DNA from: Actinomadura latina NBRC 106108
Lineage (GTDB): Bacteria > Actinomycetota > Actinomycetes > Streptosporangiales > Streptosporangiaceae
DNA: 64,000 bases
NCBI RefSeq assembly: GCF_001552195.1
Contig: NZ_BCQS01000018.1
Location: 124,001 to 188,000 of the forward strand
Direction: 5' to 3'
The notes under the pieces were generated by a model that saw nothing but the letters and a program-made list of their open reading frames with translations, made no database searches and was not told where the DNA came from. Position 1 is the first letter of the stretch, and every line of letters begins with the position of its first letter. Both the position numbers and the translations under genes were made by a program. This document shows positions 53,042 to 60,419 of the stretch, piece by piece.

Positions 53042-54208
53042 TCAGACGAGGACGACCGGGCCGGGGTCGAGGCCCAGCCCGATCCGGCCGTAGAGGGCGT
53101 AGGACGCGTCCGGGTCGAAGACCACATGTCCAGAGATCGTATTCACATCGCGCTGCGCCCGCTGGAACGGGGAGGACGTGAACTGCGCGCTCGCACCGGC
53201 GGCGGAGCACAGCTCGTTCACGACCCGGTGCGCGGTCGCGGCCACGTGCGCGGCGACGAGCCGGGCCCGCGCCCGGTCCGTCATGCCGAGGACACGGCCC
53301 TCGGCGATGGTGCGGGCCACGGCCCGCAGCGCGTCCTCCAGGAGCAGGCGGGCGGCGGCGAGGTCGGCCGTCGCCGCGGCGAACCGGATCTGCCCGCTCA
53401 TCAGGTCGCGCTGCCGCTCACCGCTGTAGGACATCACGCGTGTCGTCATCCGCTCGGTGAACCGTGCCAGCACCCCCTCGGCGGCGCCGAGCACGGGTGC
53501 CGCGCCGGTCAGCGCGAACACCGGCACCAGCGGGGTCCGGTAGAGCGGACTCGGGTGGACGGCGGCTCCCGGCGAGCGTCCGGCGGTCAGCTCCAGCAGC
53601 GGTACGGAGCGGTGCTCGGGGACGAAGACGTCCGGCACCTCGATGTCGTTGCTGCCCGTGCCCCGCATCCCGCTCGTGTGCCAGACGTCGTGGACGGTCA
53701 CGTCCTCGCGCGGCATGAGGAAGAGCCTCGGCTCGATCGTGTCGCCGACGGTGACCAGCGCCATGACCATCACGTGGTCGGCGTGCATGATACCGCTGCC
53801 CCACGACCAGCGGCCGGTGACGGTGTGGCCGCCGTCCACGGGCTGCGCGGTGCCGGACGGCGACAGGACGCACGGGATCAGCGCGTACGGCCGCTCCGCC
53901 CACACCTCGGCCTGGGCCCGCTCCGGGAACAGCCCGACCATCCAGTTGTGCAGCGTGTAGATCACCGACAGCCACCCGGTGGAGGCGCAGGCCGCGCCCG
54001 CCTCCCGGCACGCCGCCGCCATCTCCTCGAAGCCCAGCTCGGGCCCGCCGAACTTCGCGGGGACCAGCATGCCGAACAGCCCGGTCGCGGCGAGGTCCGC
54101 GATGGTCTCGTCGGGCAGCCGGCGGGCCGCCTCGGCGGCCTCGGCACGCTCGGCCAGCACGAGCGCCAGCTCCCGGACACGCTGCACGATCTCGCTTCCA
54201 TACTCCAT
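53042..54208 (-). CDS. Acyl-CoA dehydrogenase-fold monooxygenase (HsaA-like)
   Basis: A 388-residue flavoprotein of the acyl-CoA dehydrogenase superfamily. The segments GLFGMLVPAKFGGPELGFEEM, STGWLSVIYTLHNWM, TGRWSWGSGIMHADHVMVMAL and GTGSNDIEVPDVFVPEHRSVPL match the group D flavin monooxygenases (HsaA/HpaB-C2-like), and ASAQFTSSPFQRAQRDVNTISGHVVFD contains the His/Asn pattern of that group. These use a reduced flavin from a partner reductase to hydroxylate aromatic rings; no reductase is adjacent. ATG 54208. Likely repressed by the TetR protein encoded next. Confidence 0.85.
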   Translation of the reverse strand: MEYGSEIVQRVRELALVLAERAEAAEAARRLPDETIADLAATGLFGMLVPAKFGGPELGFEEMAAACREAGAACASTGWLSVIYTLHNWMVGLFPERAQAEVWAERPYALIPCVLSPSGTAQPVDGGHTVTGRWSWGSGIMHADHVMVMALVTVGDTIEPRLFLMPREDVTVHDVWHTSGMRGTGSNDIEVPDVFVPEHRSVPLLELTAGRSPGAAVHPSPLYRTPLVPVFALTGAAPVLGAAEGVLARFTERMTTRVMSYSGERQRDLMSGQIRFAAATADLAAARLLLEDALRAVARTIAEGRVLGMTDRARARLVAAHVAATAHRVVNELCSAAGASAQFTSSPFQRAQRDVNTISGHVVFDPDASYALYGRIGLGLDPGPVVLV

Positions 54209-54218
54209 GGTACGGAGA

Positions 54219-54236
54219 CCATACTCGCAGGTATGG
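54219..54236 (-). promoter_or_regulatory. Palindrome upstream of the monooxygenase gene
   Basis: CCATACTCGCAGGTATGG, an 18-bp palindrome with 6-bp arms, lies 10 bp before the start codon at 54208, followed by a second, degenerate CCATAC/GGTA block at 54199-54212. Suitable as the TetR operator. Confidence 0.55.
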
Positions 54237-54292
54237 TGACGCGCCAGAGGCGACGGTCACGGATTCTTACGGTGGCCGGACGTAGCGTGGAA

Positions 54293-54324
54293 CATCGGTC
54301 ACTTGGAAGCATCGGTCACTTGGA
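54293..54324 (+). repeat. 17-bp direct repeat before the TIGR03086 gene
   Basis: CATCGGTCACTTGGA occurs twice, at 54293 and 54310, with a 17-bp period, directly upstream of the ATG at 54334. It could be a regulator site or a local duplication; the second copy also forms the GGAGG ribosome binding site. Confidence 0.6.
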
Positions 54325-54333
54325 GGTGCGGGT

Positions 54334-54918
54334 ATGACTTCGTCCCCTGTGCAAGATCTGGCCACGGTGCTGGCGGTGGCCGGTGACCTGGTGGCCGGCG
54401 TCCGCCCCGGCCAGTGGGACGACCCGACCCCGTGCACGGACTGGAACGTCCGCCAACTGGTCGGTCACGTGGTCTTCGGCGACCGCATGTTCGCCGCGAT
54501 CCTGCGCGGCGAGGCACCCCCGCCGCCGAGCGCCCTCGGCCCGCAGGACACCGGCGTGCTCGGCGACGACCCGGTGAAGGCCCAGCGCACGGCCGCCCAG
54601 GACCTGCTCACCGCGCTGTCCCGGCCGGGCGTGCTGGAACAGATCGTCCAGGTCCCGGTCGGGCCGGTGCCCGGTGTCGCGGCCGCGCACATCCGCGCCG
54701 TCGAGGCCGTCGTCCACGGCTGGGACCTCGCCCAGGCCACCGGGCAAGAACCCCGCTTCCCGGACGACATCGTCCGGCAGGTGCTGGAGTTCAGCCGCGC
54801 CAAACTCGCCGACATCCCACCCGGCCGCACCCCGTTCGGACCACCGCAACCGGCCCCCGCCGACGCGCCGCCCATCGTCGAACTGGCCGCCCTGCTGGGC
54901 CGCCCCGTCGGCCGATGA
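54334..54918 (+). CDS. TIGR03086-family DinB-like metal-binding protein
   Basis: A 194-residue protein of the mycothiol-dependent maleylpyruvate isomerase/DinB group: QWDDPTPCTDWNVRQLVGHVVFGDRMF contains the first metal-binding His, and AAAHIRAVEAVVHGWDLAQATGQ the HxxxxxxHxWDLA motif of TIGR03086. Metal-binding four-helix bundle; thiol-dependent chemistry is possible but unproven. ATG 54334, GGAGGTGCGGGT ahead. It converges on the VOC gene with a 9-bp gap. Confidence 0.88.
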   Translation: MTSSPVQDLATVLAVAGDLVAGVRPGQWDDPTPCTDWNVRQLVGHVVFGDRMFAAILRGEAPPPPSALGPQDTGVLGDDPVKAQRTAAQDLLTALSRPGVLEQIVQVPVGPVPGVAAAHIRAVEAVVHGWDLAQATGQEPRFPDDIVRQVLEFSRAKLADIPPGRTPFGPPQPAPADAPPIVELAALLGRPVGR

Positions 54919-54927
54919 CCCCCGTTG

Positions 54928-55308
54928 TCAGTGGGCGGCGGGTTCGAACAGTTCGATGAGGTTGCCGGCGGGGTCGGTGAGCAGGATCTGCCGTCCGCCG
55001 GGGCCTGCGACCACGTCGCCCTGGAACGTCAGCCCGGCGGTGCGCAGGCGATCGATCTCGGTGTCGAGGTCGCCGACGATGAGGTGGATGCGGTTGCGTC
55101 CGGGGACGGCGGGCTCGGGAGTGGCGCGGGCGCCCGAACTGGCCGGCCCGGACAGCAGCAGCCGCAGCCGCCCGCGAACCACGTCCGCGAAGGCGGGCGC
55201 CGGGTTGGTGCGCAGCGTGAAGCCGAGGTGGGTGGTGTAGAAGTCGACGGCCGCCTGGACGTCGTCGACGAGATAGCGGATGCTTGCGAGCTGGTCGGGC
55301 GTCGTCAT
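54928..55308 (-). CDS. VOC-family (glyoxalase-like) protein
   Basis: A 126-residue vicinal-oxygen-chelate protein: IRYLVDDVQAAVDFYTTHLGFTL, then NRIHLIVGDLDTEIDRLRTAG and DPAGNLIELFEP. One glyoxalase-fold unit pair with the metal-site His in RIHLIV and Glu in LIELF. It contains no Cys, so it is not an ArsI organoarsenical lyase despite its place behind an ArsR-ArsC fusion. The ATG at 55308 overlaps the stop of that fusion gene, so both are one operon. Confidence 0.88.
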   Translation of the reverse strand: MTTPDQLASIRYLVDDVQAAVDFYTTHLGFTLRTNPAPAFADVVRGRLRLLLSGPASSGARATPEPAVPGRNRIHLIVGDLDTEIDRLRTAGLTFQGDVVAGPGGRQILLTDPAGNLIELFEPAAH

Positions 55309-56060
55309 GGCCGATCCTCCCGTGATGGACGGACGAGTTGGGGCAGCAGATGGCGGACGCGGGTGTCGATCTCCGCCGCCGTGCCGGCGAAGGCGGCGTC
55401 CCCGGCCATGGCCGGGTCCGGGATGCTCCAGTGCACGCGCCGCGGATGGTCGCCGAAGTCGGGGCAGACCTCGCGGACCTTGTCGCACAGGGTGATCACG
55501 TAGTCGAACCGGCGGCCGTCCAAGGCGCCGAGATGCCGGGGTCGCCGGTCGGAGATGTCGATGCCGAAACGCTCGTTCAGCACCCGCACGGCCTCCGGGT
55601 GCATCTGCTGCCTCGGGTGGCTTCCCGCGCTGGCCGTCTCGATGCGGCCGCCGCTGCGGTGCCGGAGCAGCGCTTCGGCGATCGGTGAACGGGCGCTGTT
55701 GCCGGTGCAGGCGAACAGCACGACCGGCCGGTCGTCCGGTGACTCCAGCGGCGGGACCGGAGCGGCGCCGAGCGCGGGGTGCAGGGCGGCGCCGGTGGCG
55801 GCGAGTGCGTGCGCGCAGCGTTCCAGGTCCAGGTGGTAGTAGCTGTCCCGCCCGTCGAAACCGCTGCGGCGCGCGGTGACGAGCCCGCCGCCGCGCAGCT
55901 GCCGCAGGTGATAGGAGACCAGGTTCTGCGGCTGGCCGATCAGGTCGACCAGCTCGCGCACCCGGTAGTCGCTCACGGACAGCTCGCTCAGCAGCCGCCA
56001 CCGCAACGGGTGCGCGGCCAGCCGCACGAAGGCCGGAGCGGCTTGATCCGAGAGCTCCAT
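55305..56060 (-). CDS. ArsR regulator fused to ArsC arsenate reductase-like phosphatase
   Basis: About 251 residues from the ATG at 56060 (a TATTAT -10 box just upstream suggests a leaderless message). Residues ~8-90 form an ArsR winged helix (RLAAHPLRWRLLSELSVSDYRVRELVDLIG, VSYHLRQLRGGGLV). The metalloid site of ArsR, normally ELCVCDL, reads ELSVSDY, so both sensor Cys are Ser. Residues ~108-245 are a low-molecular-weight phosphatase/ArsC: loop CTGNSARSPIAEALL and the redox pair in LCDKVREVCPDFG are intact. Fusion could let the reductase part act as the sensor. A palindromic ArsR box lies upstream. Operon with a VOC gene; divergent from an APC permease. Confidence 0.88.
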   Translation of the reverse strand: MELSDQAAPAFVRLAAHPLRWRLLSELSVSDYRVRELVDLIGQPQNLVSYHLRQLRGGGLVTARRSGFDGRDSYYHLDLERCAHALAATGAALHPALGAAPVPPLESPDDRPVVLFACTGNSARSPIAEALLRHRSGGRIETASAGSHPRQQMHPEAVRVLNERFGIDISDRRPRHLGALDGRRFDYVITLCDKVREVCPDFGDHPRRVHWSIPDPAMAGDAAFAGTAAEIDTRVRHLLPQLVRPSREDRP

Positions 56061-56072
56061 GTCGCGATAATA

Positions 56073-56090
56073 CATCAAATCAGTTTGATG
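56073..56090. promoter_or_regulatory. ArsR-type operator
   Basis: CATCAAATCAGTTTGATG, an 18-bp palindrome with the ATCAA...TTGAT core of ArsR/SmtB boxes, lies between the ArsR-ArsC gene and the permease gene and can control both. Confidence 0.8.
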
Positions 56091-56113
56091 CAACTAGCCT
56101 CGGAGGGCCGGAA

Positions 56114-57418
56114 GTGTTCTCGCCACGGTCGGACGACGGACCCGGCTCACCCGAGCCCGCCCGGGAGGGCTCCGGTCGCCTGGCGCGCCGCATGGGCACC
56201 GGGGACGCGGTGGTCATCGGCCTGGGGTCGATGATCGGGGCGGGCGTGTTCGCCGCGTTCGGCCCCGCCGCCCGCGCGGCCGGCACCGGCCTGCTCATCG
56301 GCCTGGCCGTCGCGGCGGTGATCGCGTACTGCAACGCGGTGGCGTCCGCGCAGCTGGCGGCCGTCTACCCGACCTCGGGCGGCACGTACGTCTACGGACG
56401 GGAGCGGCTCGGCCAGTGGTGGGGCTTCGCGGCCGGGTGGGGCTTCGTGGTCGGCAAGACCGCGTCGTGTGCGGCGATGGCGCTCACCTTCGCGTCCTAT
56501 GCGGTGCCCGGCCCGTGGTGGGTGCGACGGACCGTGGCGGTCGCCGCCGTAGTGGGCCTGGCCGCGCTCAACTACCGCGGCGTCACCAGGACCGCGCTGG
56601 CCACCCGCGTTCTGGTCGCGACCAGCCTGACGGCGCTGGCCGTCGTGGTGATCGGGATCGCGGCCGGCGGCGGCGCGAGCACGGCGAACCTCTCCGGCCC
56701 GGGCGCCGGCGGCGTCTACGGCATCCTCCAGTCCGCCGGGCTGCTGTTCTTCGCCTTCGCCGGTTACGCGCGCATCGCCACCATGGGCGAGGAGGTCCGC
56801 GACCCGCGGCGCGTCATTCCCCGCGCCATCCTCCTCGCCCTGTCCATCGCGGTGGCGGTCTACCTGATCGTCGGCGCGGCCGTCCTGCTGGCCGCCGGCC
56901 CGCAGCGCCTCGCCGCCGCCGCCGCGCCGCTGACCACCGCGGTCCAGGCCGCCGGCGCCGGGTCACTGGCGCCCGTGGTGCGCGTCGGGGCGGCCCTCGC
57001 CGCACTCGGCGCGCTGCTGTCGCTGATCGCCGGCATCGGACGCACCGCCTTGGCGATGGCCCGCAACCGCGACCTGCCGAACTGGCTGGCCGCCGTCCAC
57101 CCTCGCCACCAGGTCCCGCACCACGCCGAGATCGCCCTCGCCGTCGCCGTCAGCGCGCTGGTCGCCACCGTCGACCTGCGCGGCGTGATCGGGTTCTCCT
57201 CCTTCGGCGTGCTGATCTACTACGCCATCGCGAACGCGTCGGCCTTCACCCAACCCGCCCCCGACCGGCGCTGGCCGCGCGTCCTCAACGTGCTCGGCGC
57301 CGCCGGCTGCCTGACCCTGGTCGCCACCCTGCCCTGGCAATCCGTCCTGGCCGGCGCCGCCATGTTCGCGATCGGCCTCGCCGGCCGCAAGGTCGCGCTA
57401 TCCCTGCATGGCAGCTGA
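56114..57418 (+). CDS. APC-family amino acid permease
   Basis: A 434-residue transporter with 12 predicted TM helices. The N-terminal segment RRMGTGDAVVIGLGSMIGAGVFAAFGPAA is the amino-acid/polyamine/organocation signature (GSMIGAGVF), followed by AVYPTSGGTYVYGRERLG and FAFAGYARIATMGEEVRDPRRVIPRAI. GTG 56114 after GGAGGGCCGGAAG. It shares the divergent control region (ArsR box) with the ArsR-ArsC fusion; an arsenic-linked amino acid or thiol transport role is a guess. Confidence 0.9.
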   Translation: MFSPRSDDGPGSPEPAREGSGRLARRMGTGDAVVIGLGSMIGAGVFAAFGPAARAAGTGLLIGLAVAAVIAYCNAVASAQLAAVYPTSGGTYVYGRERLGQWWGFAAGWGFVVGKTASCAAMALTFASYAVPGPWWVRRTVAVAAVVGLAALNYRGVTRTALATRVLVATSLTALAVVVIGIAAGGGASTANLSGPGAGGVYGILQSAGLLFFAFAGYARIATMGEEVRDPRRVIPRAILLALSIAVAVYLIVGAAVLLAAGPQRLAAAAAPLTTAVQAAGAGSLAPVVRVGAALAALGALLSLIAGIGRTALAMARNRDLPNWLAAVHPRHQVPHHAEIALAVAVSALVATVDLRGVIGFSSFGVLIYYAIANASAFTQPAPDRRWPRVLNVLGAAGCLTLVATLPWQSVLAGAAMFAIGLAGRKVALSLHGS

Positions 57419-57599
57419 TCTGCAGCTGGGACAACGGCGCCGGCGTCCATCGAGATTTGCCGTGCGGAGCCCTTGTAAGGCCCCGGAACAGTGGTGGCGC
57501 GGCGAGGGACGCCGGTGGCCTGATCAGGCCATCTGAAGATCCACTGGCCCGCGCCCGCTATGATCATCCAGCTTTGTCACGCACATTCAGAAGGACAGT

Positions 57600-57884
57600 A
57601 TGAATATCGACTTCAGCGCCGATGCCGCATTCTCGTGGTACGTGGTGTTTCTGCTGGTGTCCGGCTTCGGCATGCTCCTCATGGCGGCCATCGGGGGCGG
57701 CCAGAGCGTCGGCGAAAGGCTGCTCAACCTCGCGTTCGGCGTGGGCTTCCTCGGCTATGCCGTGTACCTGGGATTCATCTTCGACGGCGGCGAGTACTTC
57801 ATGTTCTTCTACGCCTTCATTCTGCCGGTCGTCATGCTCTTCAGGTTCGCGGGCGCACTGTTCGGCGCGCGCCAGCGCGCCTGA
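57600..57884 (+). CDS. Small membrane protein
   Basis: A 94-residue protein, ATG 57600 after AGAAGGACAGT. Three hydrophobic helices (about 11-31, 40-60, 66-86) with a short polar joint GGGQSVGERLLN and end FGARQRA. It is an integral membrane protein of unknown function; I do not recognise a family. The 181 bp between the permease and this gene show nothing clear. Confidence 0.65.
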   Translation: MNIDFSADAAFSWYVVFLLVSGFGMLLMAAIGGGQSVGERLLNLAFGVGFLGYAVYLGFIFDGGEYFMFFYAFILPVVMLFRFAGALFGARQRA

Positions 57885-57955
57885 GCTCTGGTGGCCGCCG
57901 GGGTTCTCCGGCAGGATGCGGTGGGTCTTGCGTGCCGCGGCCCGGGGGAGGGCTC

Positions 57956-58573
57956 ATGGACATACTTCTCGTTCTGCTGCTGGTCGCGGTGTCCCTGGGC
58001 GGGCTCTTCCTGATGCATCGGCGGGCCGGCGGCTCGGTGAAGCGCGCGTTCAAGGGGACGCCCCCATCGACGGTCGCGGACGCCCCGGCGACCGGCACGT
58101 GCCGGTTGTCGGGGCGGGCGATCGCGGTCGGAGCCGTCCCGGCGAGCGAGGCCAGCGGACGCCCCTACCTCGCCCGCGAGCTGGCGATCGTCCCGAGTTC
58201 GGACGGCTCCGGCGGGACGCACCGCTTCGAGCAGGCGGTCGACTTCCTCCTCGACGACGGCACCGGCGTCGCGCTGGTCAGAGCGCCGGGCGGACGGGTC
58301 GCGGCCGAACGGGATTACACGGCCCCGGTGACGACGCTCGACAAGGCCCCCTGGGCGGACCGGCTCCTGCGCGCGGACGGCTACCGCAACGGTTCCCCGG
58401 CGACCTGCCGCATCCGCGTGTACGAAGGAGTGATCGAAGCGGGCGCCCAGGTCGGCGTCCTGGGCCGGGCCGAGCCACCGGACGCCGAAGCCCGCGAGCT
58501 GGGAGCGACCCTGGTGATCAGAGGCACAGCGTCCGAACCGGTCATGATCCGCCCCGAGCCCCCCGCCCTCTGA
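57956..58573 (+). CDS. Membrane-anchored GIDE-like domain protein
   Basis: A 205-residue protein, ATG 57956 after GGGGGAGGGCTC. An N-terminal TM helix (MDILLVLLLVAVSLGGLFLMH) is followed by a cytosolic domain of about 160 residues: CRLSGRAIAVGAVPASEASGRPYLA, VDFLLDDGTGVALVRAPGGRV, and IRVYEGVIEAGAQVGVLGRAE. The pattern resembles the GIDE domain of MULAN-type proteins and many bacterial relatives, without a RING. The assignment is tentative. It follows a small membrane protein gene after 71 bp. Confidence 0.55.
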   Translation: MDILLVLLLVAVSLGGLFLMHRRAGGSVKRAFKGTPPSTVADAPATGTCRLSGRAIAVGAVPASEASGRPYLARELAIVPSSDGSGGTHRFEQAVDFLLDDGTGVALVRAPGGRVAAERDYTAPVTTLDKAPWADRLLRADGYRNGSPATCRIRVYEGVIEAGAQVGVLGRAEPPDAEARELGATLVIRGTASEPVMIRPEPPAL

Positions 58574-58601
58574 GCACGACCCCGCGTGGCCTGCGACAGG
58601 G

Positions 58602-59165
58602 CTAGCGCGCTACGCGGTAGCGGTGGTAGACGACCTTCGAGTTGAAGTCGCGGGTCTCGACGAGTTCGAGGTCCACCCGGCGCTCGTGCTGCGGGAAGAA
58701 CGGAAGGCCACCGCCGACCAGGACCGGGTAGACCCGGATCCGGTACTCGTCGATCAGGTCCAATGCCGCCGCCTCGGCGGCGAGCGTCGCGCCGCCGATC
58801 GCGATGTCGCCCTCCCCCGGCTCGGCGCGCAGCCGCTCGACCTCATCCGCGAGGCCGCCGGAGGCAAGGCGGGCATGGCCCTGCACCGCCGACAGCGTGG
58901 TGGAGAACACCACCTTCGGGAGCGCCTTCCACAGCGCGGCCCATTCGAGATTCGCGTCGTCGAGCGATGGATCCTGGTCGGCGGTCTCCCAGACCAGCAT
59001 CGTCTCGTACAGCCGCCGGCCCAGCAGGTGGACGCCGACCTGCCGTATCTCGTCGATCCAGGAGCGAAAGACGTCCTCGTCGGGCGCGGTCCAGTCGAAG
59101 CCGCCGTCCGGCCCGACGATGTAGCCGTCAAGTGAGACGCTCATCGAATAGGTCACGCTGCGCAT
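58602..59165 (-). CDS. Dihydrofolate reductase-family protein (RibD C-terminal type)
   Basis: A 187-residue NADPH-binding enzyme, ATG 59165. Motifs SVTYSMSVSLDGYIVGPDGGFDW, LLGRRLYETMLVWE, KVVFSTTLSAV, GDIAIGGATLAAEA and EYRIRVYPVLVGGGLPFFP are those of the RibD_C/DHFR-like group commonly found in actinomycetes. Substrate unknown; not folate-essential DHFR. It is a single gene downstream of fahA on the same strand. Confidence 0.9.
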   Translation of the reverse strand: MRSVTYSMSVSLDGYIVGPDGGFDWTAPDEDVFRSWIDEIRQVGVHLLGRRLYETMLVWETADQDPSLDDANLEWAALWKALPKVVFSTTLSAVQGHARLASGGLADEVERLRAEPGEGDIAIGGATLAAEAAALDLIDEYRIRVYPVLVGGGLPFFPQHERRVDLELVETRDFNSKVVYHRYRVAR

Positions 59166-59237
59166 CGGGAGTCCTCCTCGGTGACGGGTCCGACAGTACG
59201 ACCGCCGTACCCCGCAGAACTCATCGCGCCTCGATGC

Positions 59238-60419
59238 TCAGTGGGGCAGTTCGTCCCGCCCGGCTTGGACCCGGCCCTTGACTTCGCCGAAGCCTATGCG
59301 GGCGCCGGACGGGCCGGGGGCGGTGGCGGTGATGCTGACCTCGTCACCGTCCTCCAGGAAGGTGCGGGGTTCGTTGTTGACCTGGATGGGTTCCTTGCCG
59401 CCCCAGGTCAGTTCGATGAACGCGCCTCGCTGCTCCTTGGCGGGGCCCGAGACCGTGCCCGAGGCGAACAGGTCGCCGGTGCGGGACGAGGCGCCGTTCA
59501 CCGTCATGTGCGCGAGCATCTGGGCGGGGGACCAGTACATCTCGCGGTAGGGCGGACGGGAGACGACCTGGCCGTTCCAGGAGATCTCAAGAGTCAGGTC
59601 CAGGCCCCACGGGTTCTTCTCGTGGAGGTAGGGGAGAGGCTCGGGGTCTTGGGGCGGGGTTGCTACGCGGGCCGCTTCCAAGGCGAGGAGGGGGACGACC
59701 CAGTGGGAGATGGACGTCGCGAAGCTCTTCCCTAGGAAGGGGCCAAGGGGGACGTACTCCCATGCCTGGATGTCGCGGGCCGACCAGTCGTTGACCAGGA
59801 CGACGCCGAAGACGCGTTCGGAGAAGTCCTCTGTGGTTACCGGGGTGCCCAAGGGAGAACCCGTGCCTACTACGAAGCCGACTTCCGCCTCGATGTCGAG
59901 GCGGCGGCTCTCACCGAAGGTCGGTGCGTCCTCGCCCTTGCGCTGCCCCAGGGGACGGACGATCTCCGTCCCGGACGGGATGACCGTGCCGGCGCGGCCG
60001 TGGTAGCCGACCGGGAGGTGCTTCCAGTTCGGCATCAGCGGTTCGGCGCCGGGGCGGAACAGGCGGCCCAGGTTGGACGCGTGGTGTTCGGAGGCGTAGA
60101 AGTCGACGTAGTCGGCGACCTCGAACGGCATGTGCAGGGTGACCGCGTCCAGAGGGTGGACGGCCTCGTCCGGGATGTCGTCCGACACCAGGTCGAGGAT
60201 CTGTTCGCGGACCTCTACCCAGCGCGAGTGGCCCTGCGCCATGAACGGGTTCAGGGACGGTGCCGCGAAGACGTCGTCGCCCAGGGCGAGGGCCAGGTCT
60301 ACGACGTGATCGGCTACTCGGACGCCCGCGCGTGGGGTCGTGCCAGGGGTCGAGAAGACGCCGTACGGGAGGTTGGCGAGCCCGAAAAGGGAGTCTCCGG
60401 GGATCGCTATGCGGGTCAT
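59238..60419 (-). CDS. fahA: Fumarylacetoacetase
   Basis: A 393-residue enzyme that hydrolyses fumarylacetoacetate to fumarate and acetoacetate in the last step of tyrosine breakdown. Metal and catalytic motifs are present: DFYASEHHASNLGRLFRPGA (catalytic His and the metal Asp), WKHLPVGYHGR, DIEAEVGFVVGTG, VFGVVLVNDWSARDIQAWEY and LGKSFATSISHWVV. The ATG at 60419 is preceded by AGGAG 6 nt upstream, and that site lies inside the left end of the TnpB element inserted directly before the start codon. It belongs to the hmgA operon. Confidence 0.95.
   Translation of the reverse strand: MTRIAIPGDSLFGLANLPYGVFSTPGTTPRAGVRVADHVVDLALALGDDVFAAPSLNPFMAQGHSRWVEVREQILDLVSDDIPDEAVHPLDAVTLHMPFEVADYVDFYASEHHASNLGRLFRPGAEPLMPNWKHLPVGYHGRAGTVIPSGTEIVRPLGQRKGEDAPTFGESRRLDIEAEVGFVVGTGSPLGTPVTTEDFSERVFGVVLVNDWSARDIQAWEYVPLGPFLGKSFATSISHWVVPLLALEAARVATPPQDPEPLPYLHEKNPWGLDLTLEISWNGQVVSRPPYREMYWSPAQMLAHMTVNGASSRTGDLFASGTVSGPAKEQRGAFIELTWGGKEPIQVNNEPRTFLEDGDEVSITATAPGPSGARIGFGEVKGRVQAGRDELPH

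Noticed and set aside
54928-55308. ArsI organoarsenical lyase
   Set aside because: VOC fold next to ArsR-ArsC suggested it, but the protein has no cysteine, and ArsI needs a vicinal pair.
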